Assembly: GCA_029224965.1 (NCBI GenBank)
Contig: JAQXVO010000033.1
Coordinates: forward strand, 62,001 to 126,000
DNA from: Lachnospiraceae bacterium
GTDB lineage: Bacteria; Bacillota; Clostridia; Lachnospirales; Lachnospiraceae
DNA length: 64,000 nt
Reading direction: 5' to 3'
Positions 11,177-21,409 of this stretch are shown in pieces. Both the position numbers and the translations under genes were made by a program. Position 1 is the stretch's first letter. Each line of letters starts with the position of its first letter. The notes beneath the pieces were generated by a model that was not told the origin of the DNA, did no database searches, and was given only the letters and a program-made list of their open reading frames with translations.

Positions 11177-11851
11177 TCAGTCCCTGGCTTCGATCACAGC
11201 CAGAACTCCGCTTTGGACCGTAATCTCTCCGACCTCTGCCGTGATTTCATTGGAATTTCCCAGAGAATCCCGTCCGGACAGAACTGCATTTTCAAGCGGA
11301 TAATAGAAGCCCTTCAGGTTCACACCCTCTGCCGGACCGGACAGGGGAATCACACTAAGGTAGGAGCCGAACTGGTCTTCCTTTCTTATAGAAACCGGAT
11401 GATCCCTATCCATAAGCCGGACCCGGTTATGGTCATCAATCAGAAAAATCTCCCGGTTCCTTTCCAGGCCTTGCTTCATGGTCATAAGATTCGACAGGAG
11501 ATGATCGATCCGGGTCCCGCTTCCGCCGAAGAAGTAAATCGGTCCATCGGTGTGTTCAAAGGCCAGATGCAGGGCAGCCTCGGAATCCGTGTCGTCCTTG
11601 ACCGGATTCAAAACAGTAAGCCTGCTTTTTCCGGCCTGCTCCAGTTCCTTGGACCGGTCCAGCATGGAGGAATCCGCCGAATCGAAATCACCGATGATCC
11701 AGTCCGGAGCAATGCCCAGCCGGTCTGCGGCTTCCATGCCCTTATCCGCTGCGATGACGGTCAGATCCTCTCCCAGAGCCCCGGCTTCATCGATCGTTTT
11801 CTTCACTTCCCTGTCCGAAATCGATCCTCCGGACAGAATCATTGTTCGCAT
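11177..11851 (-). CDS. thiN: Thiamine diphosphokinase
   Basis: IAADKGMEAADRLGIAPDWIIGDFDSAD, KDDTDSEAALH, GSGTRIDHLLSN. Confidence 0.93.
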   Translation of the reverse strand: MRTMILSGGSISDREVKKTIDEAGALGEDLTVIAADKGMEAADRLGIAPDWIIGDFDSADSSMLDRSKELEQAGKSRLTVLNPVKDDTDSEAALHLAFEHTDGPIYFFGGSGTRIDHLLSNLMTMKQGLERNREIFLIDDHNRVRLMDRDHPVSIRKEDQFGSYLSVIPLSGPAEGVNLKGFYYPLENAVLSGRDSLGNSNEITAEVGEITVQSGVLAVIEARD

Positions 11852-12498
11852 TACATTTTCTCCAGAAAGGCTGCGATATTTTCTGAAATGTCGCCGTGGA
11901 AAATCGCCGATCCCGATACAATGACGTTGGCACCGGTCTCCAGGATGGCATCCAGATTGTCCAGCCGAACCCCGCCGTCGACCTCGACATCTGTCTTCAG
12001 ATGACGCTCATAGAGCATGGCCTGCAGATCTCTCAGTTTGTCCAGGATATAGGGGATAAATTTCTGTCCGCCGTATCCGGGGTTGACGCTCATGACCAGA
12101 ACCATATCCACTTCCGGTAAAATATAGTCCAGAACCGAAAGAGGGGTCGAGGGATTGACGGCAACCGATGCCATGGCACCGCCAGCCTTGATCTGGCGGA
12201 TGACCCGGTCCAGATGATTGGTGCTCTCAGCATGGACCGTGATGATATCTGCACCGGCATCGATGAAGTCGGAAATCATGCGTTCCGGCCGCTCCACCAT
12301 GAGGTGGACATCCAGGATCTTGTCCGTGATATTCCGGATGCTCCGGACCACCGGCGCTCCTACCGTGATCGGAGGGACGAAATGACCATCCATAACATCA
12401 ATATGGATATACTGGGCGCCCGCGTCATCCGCCGTCTGGATATCGCGCTGCAGATTGCAGTAGTCCGCTGACAGAATGGAAGGTGAAAGACAATTCAT
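11851..12498 (-). CDS. rpe: Ribulose-phosphate 3-epimerase
   Basis: LSPSILSADYCNL, IHIDVMDGHFVPPITVG, MSVNPGYGGQKFI, EVDGGV. Confidence 0.97.
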   Translation of the reverse strand: MNCLSPSILSADYCNLQRDIQTADDAGAQYIHIDVMDGHFVPPITVGAPVVRSIRNITDKILDVHLMVERPERMISDFIDAGADIITVHAESTNHLDRVIRQIKAGGAMASVAVNPSTPLSVLDYILPEVDMVLVMSVNPGYGGQKFIPYILDKLRDLQAMLYERHLKTDVEVDGGVRLDNLDAILETGANVIVSGSAIFHGDISENIAAFLEKM

Positions 12499-12590
12499 AG
12501 CCCTATCTCCTTTTGAATCAATCCAAGTGAATCATTCCTGACTCCTGGTTTTTCTGATCTATTACTTCTCGATCCAGTTGGATCTTTTCA

Positions 12591-13550
12591 TTAATAGCTT
12601 CTACGGTTCTTAATCTCCTCATAAAGAAGCAGATAGTTTTCGTAACGGCTCCTGGCAATGGCGCCGGCCTCGACCGCATCCTTGACGGCACAGTCCGGTT
12701 CATGGATGTGGGCACATTCCGCAAAACGGCATCTGGGAATGTAGTCATGAAATTCCGGAAAGCAGTCATCCAGGCTTTCCTTTTTCATTTCCGGAATCAG
12801 AACCGAGCTGAAGCCGGGTGTATCTACAATGTAAGTCTCAGCTGCTTCTCCGGAAGTCCCCTCAGAGGCTTCAGCGGAAAAAGCAGGATCGAAAGCTTCA
12901 CGATCGGACGGATCTTTCGAAAGATGAAGCGGTATGATCTGGGCGTGTCTTGTGGTGTTTTTTCCCCGGGCAATCTTCTTGGAGATCTCTCCGGTCTCCA
13001 TCTGAATACCGGACTGGAGGCTGTTAATTAAAGAAGATTTTCCGACGCCGGAAGGACCGGCAAGGGTTGTGGTCTTTCCTTCCAGAACCTTACGGATTTC
13101 TGAAAGTCCTCTTTTCTCTTTGACCGAGGCGGTCAGAACCGGATAGCCGGCCTTCTCATAGGTCTTGACCAGATCCGAGAGTTTTTCCGGGTCCGCCAGA
13201 TCGATCTTGTTAAAGACGATGATCGAGGGCAGATCCTGATATTCCATCATGACAAGAAAGCGGTCCAGAAGGTTTCGATCCGGGGTAGGACTGGCGGCGG
13301 CAAAGACGACCAGAGCCTGGTCTACATTTGCGACAGCGGGCCGGATCAGATCATTCCTCCGGGGCAGGATCTCATCGACATTGCCGGTCTTCTCTTCCTC
13401 GCTGATCAGGGAAATCGTAACCTCGTCTCCTACCAGGGGCTTCATGCCGCGCTTTCGGAAAATCCCCTTGGCCTTGCACTCATAGAGTCCTTTTCCGGGA
13501 ACGTAGACATAATAAAAACCTGCGATTCCTTTGATGATACGACCCTTCAT
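12591..13550 (-). CDS. rsgA: Ribosome small subunit-dependent GTPase A
   Basis: Circularly permuted GTPase: VFNKIDLAD, GPSGVGKSSLIN, DTPGFS, C-terminal Cys/His zinc motif CRFAECAHIHEPDC. Confidence 0.96.
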   Translation of the reverse strand: MKGRIIKGIAGFYYVYVPGKGLYECKAKGIFRKRGMKPLVGDEVTISLISEEEKTGNVDEILPRRNDLIRPAVANVDQALVVFAAASPTPDRNLLDRFLVMMEYQDLPSIIVFNKIDLADPEKLSDLVKTYEKAGYPVLTASVKEKRGLSEIRKVLEGKTTTLAGPSGVGKSSLINSLQSGIQMETGEISKKIARGKNTTRHAQIIPLHLSKDPSDREAFDPAFSAEASEGTSGEAAETYIVDTPGFSSVLIPEMKKESLDDCFPEFHDYIPRCRFAECAHIHEPDCAVKDAVEAGAIARSRYENYLLLYEEIKNRRSY

Positions 13551-13684
13551 AAACCTTCTTTCCTGATCATGGTCTTATAACAGCCGGCCCTGCTTAACAG
13601 TTATCGTCGGAATTTTCGGGCAGGCTTTAAACTTCGCACTATTAGTATAAGTATACGCTTGATTGCCTTTCGATTAAACAAAAA

Positions 13685-13730
13685 TTTACACCATCTGACT
13701 GCGTAATGCAGAAAGATGGTGTAAATCTAA
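13685..13730 (-). terminator. Rho-independent terminator after prkC
   Basis: Minus strand ATTTACACCATCT...AGATGGTGTAAAT with nested CTGC/GCAG stem followed by TTTTTG. Confidence 0.82.
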
Positions 13731-13764
13731 ATTTTGATTCATGAATCCGAGTGGACAGTCACGT

Positions 13765-15747
13765 TTATTCCTGAGCCTTCGGTCCAAGACTTATAACAAG
13801 GTTTACCTTGGTGCCCTTGACCTGTGATCCGCTGACACTCTGAGAGATAACCTGACCGGCTGCAACACTGTCACTATAATCCTGGGTAATATTGCCGACA
13901 GTCAGACCGCTGCTCTGAAGCTTACTAGCAGCATCAGACTGGCTGAGTCCTACGACATTGGGAACTGAAACGGTCTCAGGCTGCTCCTCTGGCTTCTTGC
14001 CAAGACTTACAACAAGATTAACCTTGGTGCCTTTGACCTGGGTTCCGCTGACGCTTTGGGAGATGACCATGCCGGCAGCGACAGTATCGCTGTATGCCTG
14101 GCTGATATTTCCGACGGTCAGACCGTTATTCTGAAGAGAGCTTACGGCTGCGGACTGGCTGGATCCTACAACATTGGGAACCGAAACGGTTTCCTGACCC
14201 TGAGATACAACGATGGTTACAGTATCGCCTTCCTTGACGCCGTCAGCACCGCTCTTGGGAGACTGGCTGATGACAACGCCCTGGGCTACCGAATCACTGG
14301 TCTGATACTGGACGTCGACCTCGAGATTGACAGCCTTCAGCGCAGATTCTGCGGCGGATCTGGACTTGCCGACAACATTTGGAACGGTAACAGTGGTTTC
14401 TGCCGGACCGCTGGACAGAGTCAGCTGAATGGTCGTATTCTTGGAAACTTTCTTATCTGCCTTAGGAGTCTGACGGACAACCTGACCCTCTTTGTACTGG
14501 TCGGAGGATTCCTTACCTACAACCTCGTACTTCAGGCCGGTGCTGTCAAGCTTTGTTCTTACTTCATCAACGGTCATTCCGGTAAGATCCGGAACAGTGA
14601 CCTTTTCGGTCGATTCCGTTGTCGTTTTTGTTGTGGTGCTCTTCTTGGAAGAAGATCCGAAATGGAACCAGCCCATGAAGGATGCGACCAGAACCAGAAC
14701 GATCACAGCAATGATAACTGCTGCGGCAATGCCCATGATGGTAATGGCTTTCTCCATCTTGGGGTTTACCTTTTCATCGTCATCGTCCTCATCCTCGTCA
14801 TCCGGATTCTTCTCCGGAACGAAGTTTTCTTCCTTGGAATCCTGACGGATCTTCTCCATCTCCTCAGGAGTCAGGACCTTGGTCTTGCCCTCTTCATCCG
14901 GATCGATATCCTGAACAAAGTCCTCATCCGGATTGATCAGAGCCTTCTTCAGATCGACCAGAAGGTCGCCCATGGTCGGATAACGGCGCTCCGGGCTCTT
15001 CTGGGTTGCCTTTTCAATAATGTGTTCCAGGGAAACCGGTACATCATCGACCAGCTCGCTGGGTTTCTTCATCTGGCCCTGCAGATGCTGGATGGCGATG
15101 GAGACAGCGGTTTCTCCGTCATAGGGAACTCTGCCGGTCACCATCTCGTACATAACGATACCCAGAGAATAGATATCGCTCTGCTTGGTGACATAGCCGT
15201 TTCTGGCCTGCTCCGGCGAGATATAATGAACAGATCCCATGGCACCGGTGCTCATGGTCTTGGAGGATGTAGCCTTGGCAATGCCGAAATCGGTCACCTT
15301 GACCTTGCCCTCGTTCGAGATAATGATATTCTGGGGCTTGATGTCCCGGTGAATGATTCCCTTGTTATGGGCAGCCTCGATACCGCGGGCCACCTGGATG
15401 GCAATGGACAGGACTTCCTTGTAGTTGAGACGGCCCCTCTTGGAAATATAGGTCTTTAAGGTAATGCCCTGCACATACTCCATTACGATGTAATAGAGGT
15501 TGTTTTCAAAACCGACATCGTAGATATTGACAATGTTGGGATGCTCCAGTCCTGCTGCAGCCTGTGCCTCCTGACGGAACTTACTGACGAAGGTCTTGTC
15601 CTCGGCAAATTCAGGCTTCAGAACCTTGATGGCGACATCACGCTCGAGCACATGATCCTTGGCCCGATAGACATCTGCCATGCCGCCGGCGCCGACCTGT
15701 TCCTGGATCTCATAACGATCTCCTATAATGGTTCCCGGTATTAACAT
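13765..15747 (-). CDS. prkC: Stk1/PknB-type serine/threonine kinase with four PASTA domains
   Basis: HRDIKPQNIII, DFGIAKA, TM segment IMGIAAAVIIAVIVLVLVASF, four VxVPxxxG PASTA repeats. Confidence 0.97.
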   Translation of the reverse strand: MLIPGTIIGDRYEIQEQVGAGGMADVYRAKDHVLERDVAIKVLKPEFAEDKTFVSKFRQEAQAAAGLEHPNIVNIYDVGFENNLYYIVMEYVQGITLKTYISKRGRLNYKEVLSIAIQVARGIEAAHNKGIIHRDIKPQNIIISNEGKVKVTDFGIAKATSSKTMSTGAMGSVHYISPEQARNGYVTKQSDIYSLGIVMYEMVTGRVPYDGETAVSIAIQHLQGQMKKPSELVDDVPVSLEHIIEKATQKSPERRYPTMGDLLVDLKKALINPDEDFVQDIDPDEEGKTKVLTPEEMEKIRQDSKEENFVPEKNPDDEDEDDDDEKVNPKMEKAITIMGIAAAVIIAVIVLVLVASFMGWFHFGSSSKKSTTTKTTTESTEKVTVPDLTGMTVDEVRTKLDSTGLKYEVVGKESSDQYKEGQVVRQTPKADKKVSKNTTIQLTLSSGPAETTVTVPNVVGKSRSAAESALKAVNLEVDVQYQTSDSVAQGVVISQSPKSGADGVKEGDTVTIVVSQGQETVSVPNVVGSSQSAAVSSLQNNGLTVGNISQAYSDTVAAGMVISQSVSGTQVKGTKVNLVVSLGKKPEEQPETVSVPNVVGLSQSDAASKLQSSGLTVGNITQDYSDSVAAGQVISQSVSGSQVKGTKVNLVISLGPKAQE

Positions 15748-15778
15748 AGAAATCTCCTCATTTTCATCATTTCATAAA

Positions 15779-16507
15779 TCAGGGCTCGATCACAATCACA
15801 GAGACATTGTCTCTTCCGCCCTTGTCATTTGCACTGTCAATCAGCTCCTGACACTCCTCGCTTACGGATCTGCCGTCCGACAGGATGGCGTGGATTTCCG
15901 CATCTGAAAGCATATCAGTCAGGCCGTCTGAACAGAGAAGCACCTTGGATCCCTCTTTCAGATCCTCTTCAAAGAAGTCCGGCTTCACCTCTTCCTCCGC
16001 ACCGATGGCACGGGTGATGTAGTGGCGTCTGGGATGCACCCTGGCCTCCTCCTCATCGATTTTACCGGATCTTAAAAGCTCTCCGACATAGGAATGATCC
16101 CGGGTCACCTGACGGATCCCGTCTTCATCGGAAATATAGACCCGGCTGTCACCTACATTGGCTGTCAGAAGTCTTCCTTCCTTGATGGAGCAGGCAATAA
16201 AGGTCGTGCCCATGCCCTGCTTCTCCTCATCATCTGCAGCTTCCTGGAAAATCAGTTGATTTGCGTGGCTGATTGCCCCTTTCAGGACTTCCACCGGCTG
16301 ACCCGTTCCATGCTCAGACAGATCCTGAAGAACTGTCTGAACTGTATGACAGGAAGCATACTCTCCTGCCTTATAGCCGCCCATGCCATCTGCTAAAAGA
16401 AAAACATTCGGCAGCAGTCCGACGGGGGAAGAACTGGCATATATATAATCTTCATTATGCGAACGGACCCGTCCCGGATCCGTCTTCATATCGTACTGCA
16501 TAGCCAT
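15779..16507 (-). CDS. stp: Stp1/IreP family PP2C-type Ser/Thr phosphatase
   Basis: RSHNEDYIYAS, LLADGMGGYKAGEYAS, LLCSDGLTDML, GGRDNVSVIVI; adjacent to prkC. Confidence 0.95.
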   Translation of the reverse strand: MAMQYDMKTDPGRVRSHNEDYIYASSSPVGLLPNVFLLADGMGGYKAGEYASCHTVQTVLQDLSEHGTGQPVEVLKGAISHANQLIFQEAADDEEKQGMGTTFIACSIKEGRLLTANVGDSRVYISDEDGIRQVTRDHSYVGELLRSGKIDEEEARVHPRRHYITRAIGAEEEVKPDFFEEDLKEGSKVLLCSDGLTDMLSDAEIHAILSDGRSVSEECQELIDSANDKGGRDNVSVIVIEP

Positions 16508-17544
16508 TAACCCCTTAAATGCCGTCTGCGAAGCTGCCCACAGGCCCCATCGATATCACGGCCCAATTCTCTCCTAATAGTAACATTAATCCCCAGATTT
16601 TCAAGCTTCTTTTGGAAAGCCAGGACCCGCCGGTGGTTGGACTGGACATAGGACCTCTCCTTGATCGGATTGACGGGAATCAGATTCACGTGGCAGAGGA
16701 GTCCCTTCAGAAGGCCGGCCAGACGGACGGCATCCTCATCGGTATCGTTGACTCCGCCGACCAGACTGTACTCGAAAGTCACCCGGCGGCCGGTCGCATT
16801 GACATAGTCCTTCATGGCCTTTAAGACCTCATGAATGTCATAGCGGTTGGCGATAGGCATAAGCTCCTGCCGCTTTTCCTGGGTCGATGCATGGAGGGAC
16901 AGGGCCAGGGTGATCTGCAGATCCTCCCTGGCCAGGTCATAGATCCTTGGAACAATGCCGCAGGTCGATACCGTGACATTCCTCTGACTGATGTTCAAAC
17001 CGTTCGGATCGGTCAGAAGATGAATAAAGCGGATCAGGTTGTCGTAATTATCCAGAGGCTCGCCGGTTCCCATGACGACGACATTGGAAACCCGCTCGCC
17101 GATATCGGTCTGAATCCGATAGATCTGGTCCAGCATTTCCGAAGGGGTCAGGCCCCGGACCAGGCCGTCCAGTGTGGATGCGCAGAAGCGGCAGCCCATG
17201 CGGCAGCCGACCTGGGAGGAAATGCAGACCGAATTCCCGTGCTCGTACTTCATCAGAACGGATTCCACCATATTGCCGTCGGAAAGAGCGAAAAGGTACT
17301 TCCGGGTTCCGTCGATTTTCGAAATCTGCAGGTCCTCCTGAGTCAGAACGGTCAGGCTGCAGCTTTCTTTTAATTTCTCTCTCAGGCTCTTCGGGAGATT
17401 GGTCATCTCATCGAAGGAAGAAACCAGTCGGACATGCACCCATTCATAGAGCTGTTTGGCCCGGAAGGGCTTTTCTCCCATGGAGACCAGACAGTCCTTT
17501 AATTCCTCCAGTGTCATGGATTTGATATCGGTTTTTGCTTCCAT
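16507..17544 (-). CDS. rlmN: 23S rRNA (adenine2503-C2)-methyltransferase RlmN
   Basis: Radical SAM CRMGCRFCAST, GTGEPLDNYDN, FEYSLVGGVND. Confidence 0.97.
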   Translation of the reverse strand: MEAKTDIKSMTLEELKDCLVSMGEKPFRAKQLYEWVHVRLVSSFDEMTNLPKSLREKLKESCSLTVLTQEDLQISKIDGTRKYLFALSDGNMVESVLMKYEHGNSVCISSQVGCRMGCRFCASTLDGLVRGLTPSEMLDQIYRIQTDIGERVSNVVVMGTGEPLDNYDNLIRFIHLLTDPNGLNISQRNVTVSTCGIVPRIYDLAREDLQITLALSLHASTQEKRQELMPIANRYDIHEVLKAMKDYVNATGRRVTFEYSLVGGVNDTDEDAVRLAGLLKGLLCHVNLIPVNPIKERSYVQSNHRRVLAFQKKLENLGINVTIRRELGRDIDGACGQLRRRHLRG

Positions 17545-17573
17545 GTAAATTTATTTCATCCTTTATTGAAGAC

Positions 17574-18965
17574 TTATCTTAAAAAAACGGCATAATAGAA
17601 GCCGTCATGACAGGCGTCGGGAAGGATCTGTTTCTCTGCGGCCAGTTGAAGGTCCGGCCAGGTCTTAAGGATCCAGTCCCGGTTATCCTGATTTTCCTGC
17701 TTACTGATGGTACAAGTGGAGTAGACCAGCTTTCCGCCCTTTTTCAGATAGGAAAGGGATGCGGACAGGATCTGCCTCTGCAGCTTCTGAAGCTCGGAAA
17801 GGTCCGCTTCCTGAACCCTGTAGCGGATCTCCGGCTTTCTTCTTAAGACGCCGAGTCCCGAGCAGGGGAGATCTGCCAGAAGAATGTCTGCCTTTCCGTC
17901 CAGGGCAGGGTCATGGATTTCTGCATTTCCCGGCTCGGCCTGGATACAATTCAGGCCGAGACGCTCTGCATTCTCCTCAATCTTCTCCACCTTCTCTTCA
18001 GTCAAATCCCGGGAAAGGACATGACCCTGATCTCCCATTAATAGAGCTGCATCAATGGACTTTCCGCCCGGTGCCGCACAGAGATCAATGACCTCCATGC
18101 CGGGAGCCAGACCTGCGGCCTCTGCTGGAAGCATGGAGGAGAGGTCCTGGATATAGAAATCGCCCTCCTGAAATTCCGGAAGATCCAGAAGACTTCCGGC
18201 ACCCTCGAGAAGAAAGATGCCGCGGTCGGAACAAGAGTCGGTTTCCGATTCCTTATTTTCCTGGAAAAGCAGGGCCTGGTCTGCCTTTGTCAGAGTCATA
18301 CCCTTATCTTCCAGCTTCTTCATAAGCTCATCTGGGGAAATCTTTAAGAGATTGGTCCGGATGCTTAAGGCCGGGTGATGGGCCAGGCCCTGACAGATCT
18401 GTTCCGTCAGATCTTCACCGTAATCCTTCTGCCAGAGGCTTAGGATCCACTGGGGAATATTGGTTTTGGCTTCCAGACTGGACAGCTCAATGGGATCGTC
18501 TCCAGTCTGTCTCCGGATATAGGTCCGGAGAATTGCATTGACAAAACCCTTGAGGCCTGGAAAGCCGCGTTTTTTTGTGAGTTTTACAGCTTCATTGACC
18601 ACTGCCGAGTCCGGAATGTGATCCATATAGCGGAGCTGATAGAGACTCATCCGGAGGATTTCCCGGATGACGGGCTTCATTTTATTGACCTTTGTCTTGG
18701 AAAGCTGATTTAAGATATCGTCGAGCTCCAGAACCTTTTCGATGGTACCCCGGGTCAGGCGGACCATGAAATGCTGTTCCCGTTCCGGGAGATAGGCGTA
18801 TTTCATGAGGACGGCATTTAAAACCAGATGGCTGAACTCACCCTTGTCCAGGATTTCAATCAGCATGTCCAGGACGATAGCCCTGGTGTTTACTCCGCTG
18901 TTCGCTCCGGTATTTCTTCCACCGCCTGCTTTGGAATTTTTTCTGGCATTTCCTTCAGAAGCCAT
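17574..18965 (-). CDS. rsmB: 16S rRNA (cytosine967-C5)-methyltransferase RsmB
   Basis: NusB-like N-terminus; DLCAAPGGKS, LADLPCSGLGVLRRKPEIR, YSTCTI. Confidence 0.95.
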   Translation of the reverse strand: MASEGNARKNSKAGGGRNTGANSGVNTRAIVLDMLIEILDKGEFSHLVLNAVLMKYAYLPEREQHFMVRLTRGTIEKVLELDDILNQLSKTKVNKMKPVIREILRMSLYQLRYMDHIPDSAVVNEAVKLTKKRGFPGLKGFVNAILRTYIRRQTGDDPIELSSLEAKTNIPQWILSLWQKDYGEDLTEQICQGLAHHPALSIRTNLLKISPDELMKKLEDKGMTLTKADQALLFQENKESETDSCSDRGIFLLEGAGSLLDLPEFQEGDFYIQDLSSMLPAEAAGLAPGMEVIDLCAAPGGKSIDAALLMGDQGHVLSRDLTEEKVEKIEENAERLGLNCIQAEPGNAEIHDPALDGKADILLADLPCSGLGVLRRKPEIRYRVQEADLSELQKLQRQILSASLSYLKKGGKLVYSTCTISKQENQDNRDWILKTWPDLQLAAEKQILPDACHDGFYYAVFLR

Positions 18966-19056
18966 GCCTTCTCCTTATCTTGATCTGTAATTTTTCTGCC
19001 GCTCAATCAGGTAAATCCGCACGGTCTCTGATTTTCCTGTCACTCGTCGGTCAGAA

Positions 19057-19800
19057 TCAGTCCCTGTCGTTTCTGGTCAGAATCAGAATCCGAAGAAGCT
19101 GAAGAATTGCGGAAAGAGCACCTGCGACATAGGTCAGAGCTGCGGCAAAGAGAACCTTCCGGGTCTTCTGAAGCTCATCCTTTTCCAGGATATGTCCGTC
19201 TCTTAACATCATCATGGCCCGGTGGGAAGCATTGAATTCCACCGGAAGGGTTACGATCTGGAAGAGCACAGCCAGAGAGAAGGCCCAGATACCGATCCGG
19301 ATCAGAATGCCGGCCAGGCTGGTCGAGGTCGTACTGCTGCCGCCGTAGCCCAGGAAGATTCCGATCAGAATCAGAGGCCAGGAAATGGCCGAACCGAAGT
19401 TGGCCACTGGTACCAGCCAGCCCCGGAAGGTCAGCGGGAAATAGCCGACCTGGTGCTGGATGGCATGTCCGCACTCGTGGGCGGCAACGCCGACGGCTGC
19501 CACCGATCTGGACTGATAGACGCTGTCGGAAAGGGACAGGGTCTTGTTTCTCGGATCATAGTGATCGGTCAGATTGCCGGAAACATGCAGGATCCGGACA
19601 TCGAAAATGCCTGCCATATGAAGGATCCGCTCCGCGGTTTCGGCTCCGGTCAGGCCCAGACGGCTGGCCACCCTCTGATAGCGACGGAAGGTCGAATTCA
19701 CATTGGCCGATGCAATGGCGCAGATCAGAATACCAATCAGGATTAAAATATAGGTCGGGTCGAAGAAACCGTAACCCCAGCCGTATCCGCCATAGTACAT
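19057..19800 (-). CDS. YugP-type zinc metallopeptidase
   Basis: HECGHAIQH zinc motif, Gly/Tyr-rich N-terminus, TM segments. Confidence 0.92.
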   Translation of the reverse strand: MYYGGYGWGYGFFDPTYILILIGILICAIASANVNSTFRRYQRVASRLGLTGAETAERILHMAGIFDVRILHVSGNLTDHYDPRNKTLSLSDSVYQSRSVAAVGVAAHECGHAIQHQVGYFPLTFRGWLVPVANFGSAISWPLILIGIFLGYGGSSTTSTSLAGILIRIGIWAFSLAVLFQIVTLPVEFNASHRAMMMLRDGHILEKDELQKTRKVLFAAALTYVAGALSAILQLLRILILTRNDRD

Positions 19801-19891
19801 AAATGTTCTCCTCTTTTATCTGTAAAATCAGCGCAGATCTCTGCTTATCAATTCAGTCTCAAAATTCAGGTCTGAATTTCAGAATATAATA

Positions 19892-20830
19892 TTATCGCCC
19901 CTCGGTAAAGAGATCTCCCACCTTCTGAGGGTGTCCCAGAAGGAAGGACTTGGCGTCCATCCGCTTCTTTCCCTCCATCTGGATCTCTTCCAGTAAGAGG
20001 CTGCCCTCTCCGGCAGCGACTTCAATGCCCTGATCGGACAGGGACAGAATGGTTCCGGGCTTTACACCCTTCTTTCCATCCAGGCAGGAACTCTTCCAGA
20101 TCTTTACCATCTTTCCGTTCAGGTAGGAATAAGCGCTGGGCCAGGGATTCAGGCCCCGGACATAGTTATGAAGCTCGGCAGCCGGACGGGACCAGTTCAG
20201 ATTACCCATACTCTTTTTCAGCATGCCGACATGGGTGGCCCTGTCTTCCTCCTGGGGAATGGCTTTGACCTTTCCCTCTTCCAGATCCTTTAGAGTCTGA
20301 ACGATGAGCTGGCCGCCGACGATGGCAAGCTTGTCAAAAAGGGATCCGCCCGTTTCCTCCGGATCGATCGGTACAACCTTCTGCTCCAGAATGTCGCCGT
20401 CATCCAGGCCGACACCCATCTGCATGGTCGTGACACCGGTTTCCCTGTCGCCGTTCAGGATGGACCACTGAATGGGGGCGGCACCCCGGTAGCGGGGAAG
20501 AAGGGAGGCATGGACATTGACACAGCCATAGGGCGGCATGTCCAGGATTTCCTTGGGAAGGATCTGCCCATAGGCCGCAACAACCATGATGTCCGCCGGA
20601 TATTTTCTTAATTCTTCGATATTTTCCGGCTTCCGGATCCGGTCAGGCTGAAAGACAGGAATATCGTGAGCGACTGCCCACTTCTTTACATCCGAAAACT
20701 GGGGTTCGCCCTTTCTGCCCTTGGGCTTGTCCGGCTGAGTGACTGCCAGGACGATCTCATGACCGGCCTGGTAGAGAGCCTCCAGAGTCGTCACAGCGAA
20801 ATCCGGTGTTCCCATGAAGATAATTCGCAT
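19892..20830 (-). CDS. fmt: Methionyl-tRNA formyltransferase
   Basis: RIIFMGTPDFAV, NVHASLLPRYRGAAPIQW. Confidence 0.98.
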   Translation of the reverse strand: MRIIFMGTPDFAVTTLEALYQAGHEIVLAVTQPDKPKGRKGEPQFSDVKKWAVAHDIPVFQPDRIRKPENIEELRKYPADIMVVAAYGQILPKEILDMPPYGCVNVHASLLPRYRGAAPIQWSILNGDRETGVTTMQMGVGLDDGDILEQKVVPIDPEETGGSLFDKLAIVGGQLIVQTLKDLEEGKVKAIPQEEDRATHVGMLKKSMGNLNWSRPAAELHNYVRGLNPWPSAYSYLNGKMVKIWKSSCLDGKKGVKPGTILSLSDQGIEVAAGEGSLLLEEIQMEGKKRMDAKSFLLGHPQKVGDLFTEGR

Positions 20831-20832
20831 AT

Positions 20833-21333
20833 TTACTCTTCTCCTTCGCCCTCTTCGTCATCTCCGTCGTAGGTGACCTCCATCAGATCGCCCTCGACCT
20901 TGGACGTATACATGATGCCGTCCAAATGATCGAGCTCGTGGCAGATGGCTCGGGCCAGAAGGCCCTCGCCCTCCAGCGTGTAGGGCTTCATATCCAGATC
21001 ATAGGCTTCACAGATGACATGGTTGGGACGGGTTACAGTTCCGACCTTGTTCGGTACGGAAAGGCATCCCTCCTGACCGGTCTGCTCGCCGTCCTTCTCA
21101 ACGATTTTCGGATTGATCAGATAATGCGGACCATTGCCGTCATAGACATCGATGACAACGATTCTCCGGAGAACACCAACCTGAGGTGCTGCCAGGCCGA
21201 CACCGTTTGCATCATACATGGTGTCCAGCATGTCATGAGCCAGCTCCACGAGATGCGGGGTCATCTCCTTGACCGGGTTGCATTTCTTACTGAGAATCGG
21301 ATCGCCTTCCAGGCGAATCTTACGTAGTGCCAT
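20833..21333 (-). CDS. def: Peptide deformylase
   Basis: GVGLAAPQVG, EGCLSVP, CHELDHLDGIMY; SD GGAGG upstream of ATG 21333. Confidence 0.97.
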   Translation of the reverse strand: MALRKIRLEGDPILSKKCNPVKEMTPHLVELAHDMLDTMYDANGVGLAAPQVGVLRRIVVIDVYDGNGPHYLINPKIVEKDGEQTGQEGCLSVPNKVGTVTRPNHVICEAYDLDMKPYTLEGEGLLARAICHELDHLDGIMYTSKVEGDLMEVTYDGDDEEGEGEE

Positions 21334-21409
21334 AGTATTCATTCCTCCTTGCATCATGTTTTATGGTTAAATTGAAATCAAATCTGTTTCTATCGATCGG
21401 CTATCATCC

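Noticed and set aside
14056-15459. 467-aa plus-strand ORF opposite prkC
   Set aside because: Antisense shadow of a clear PASTA kinase; no recognisable motifs or ribosome binding site.
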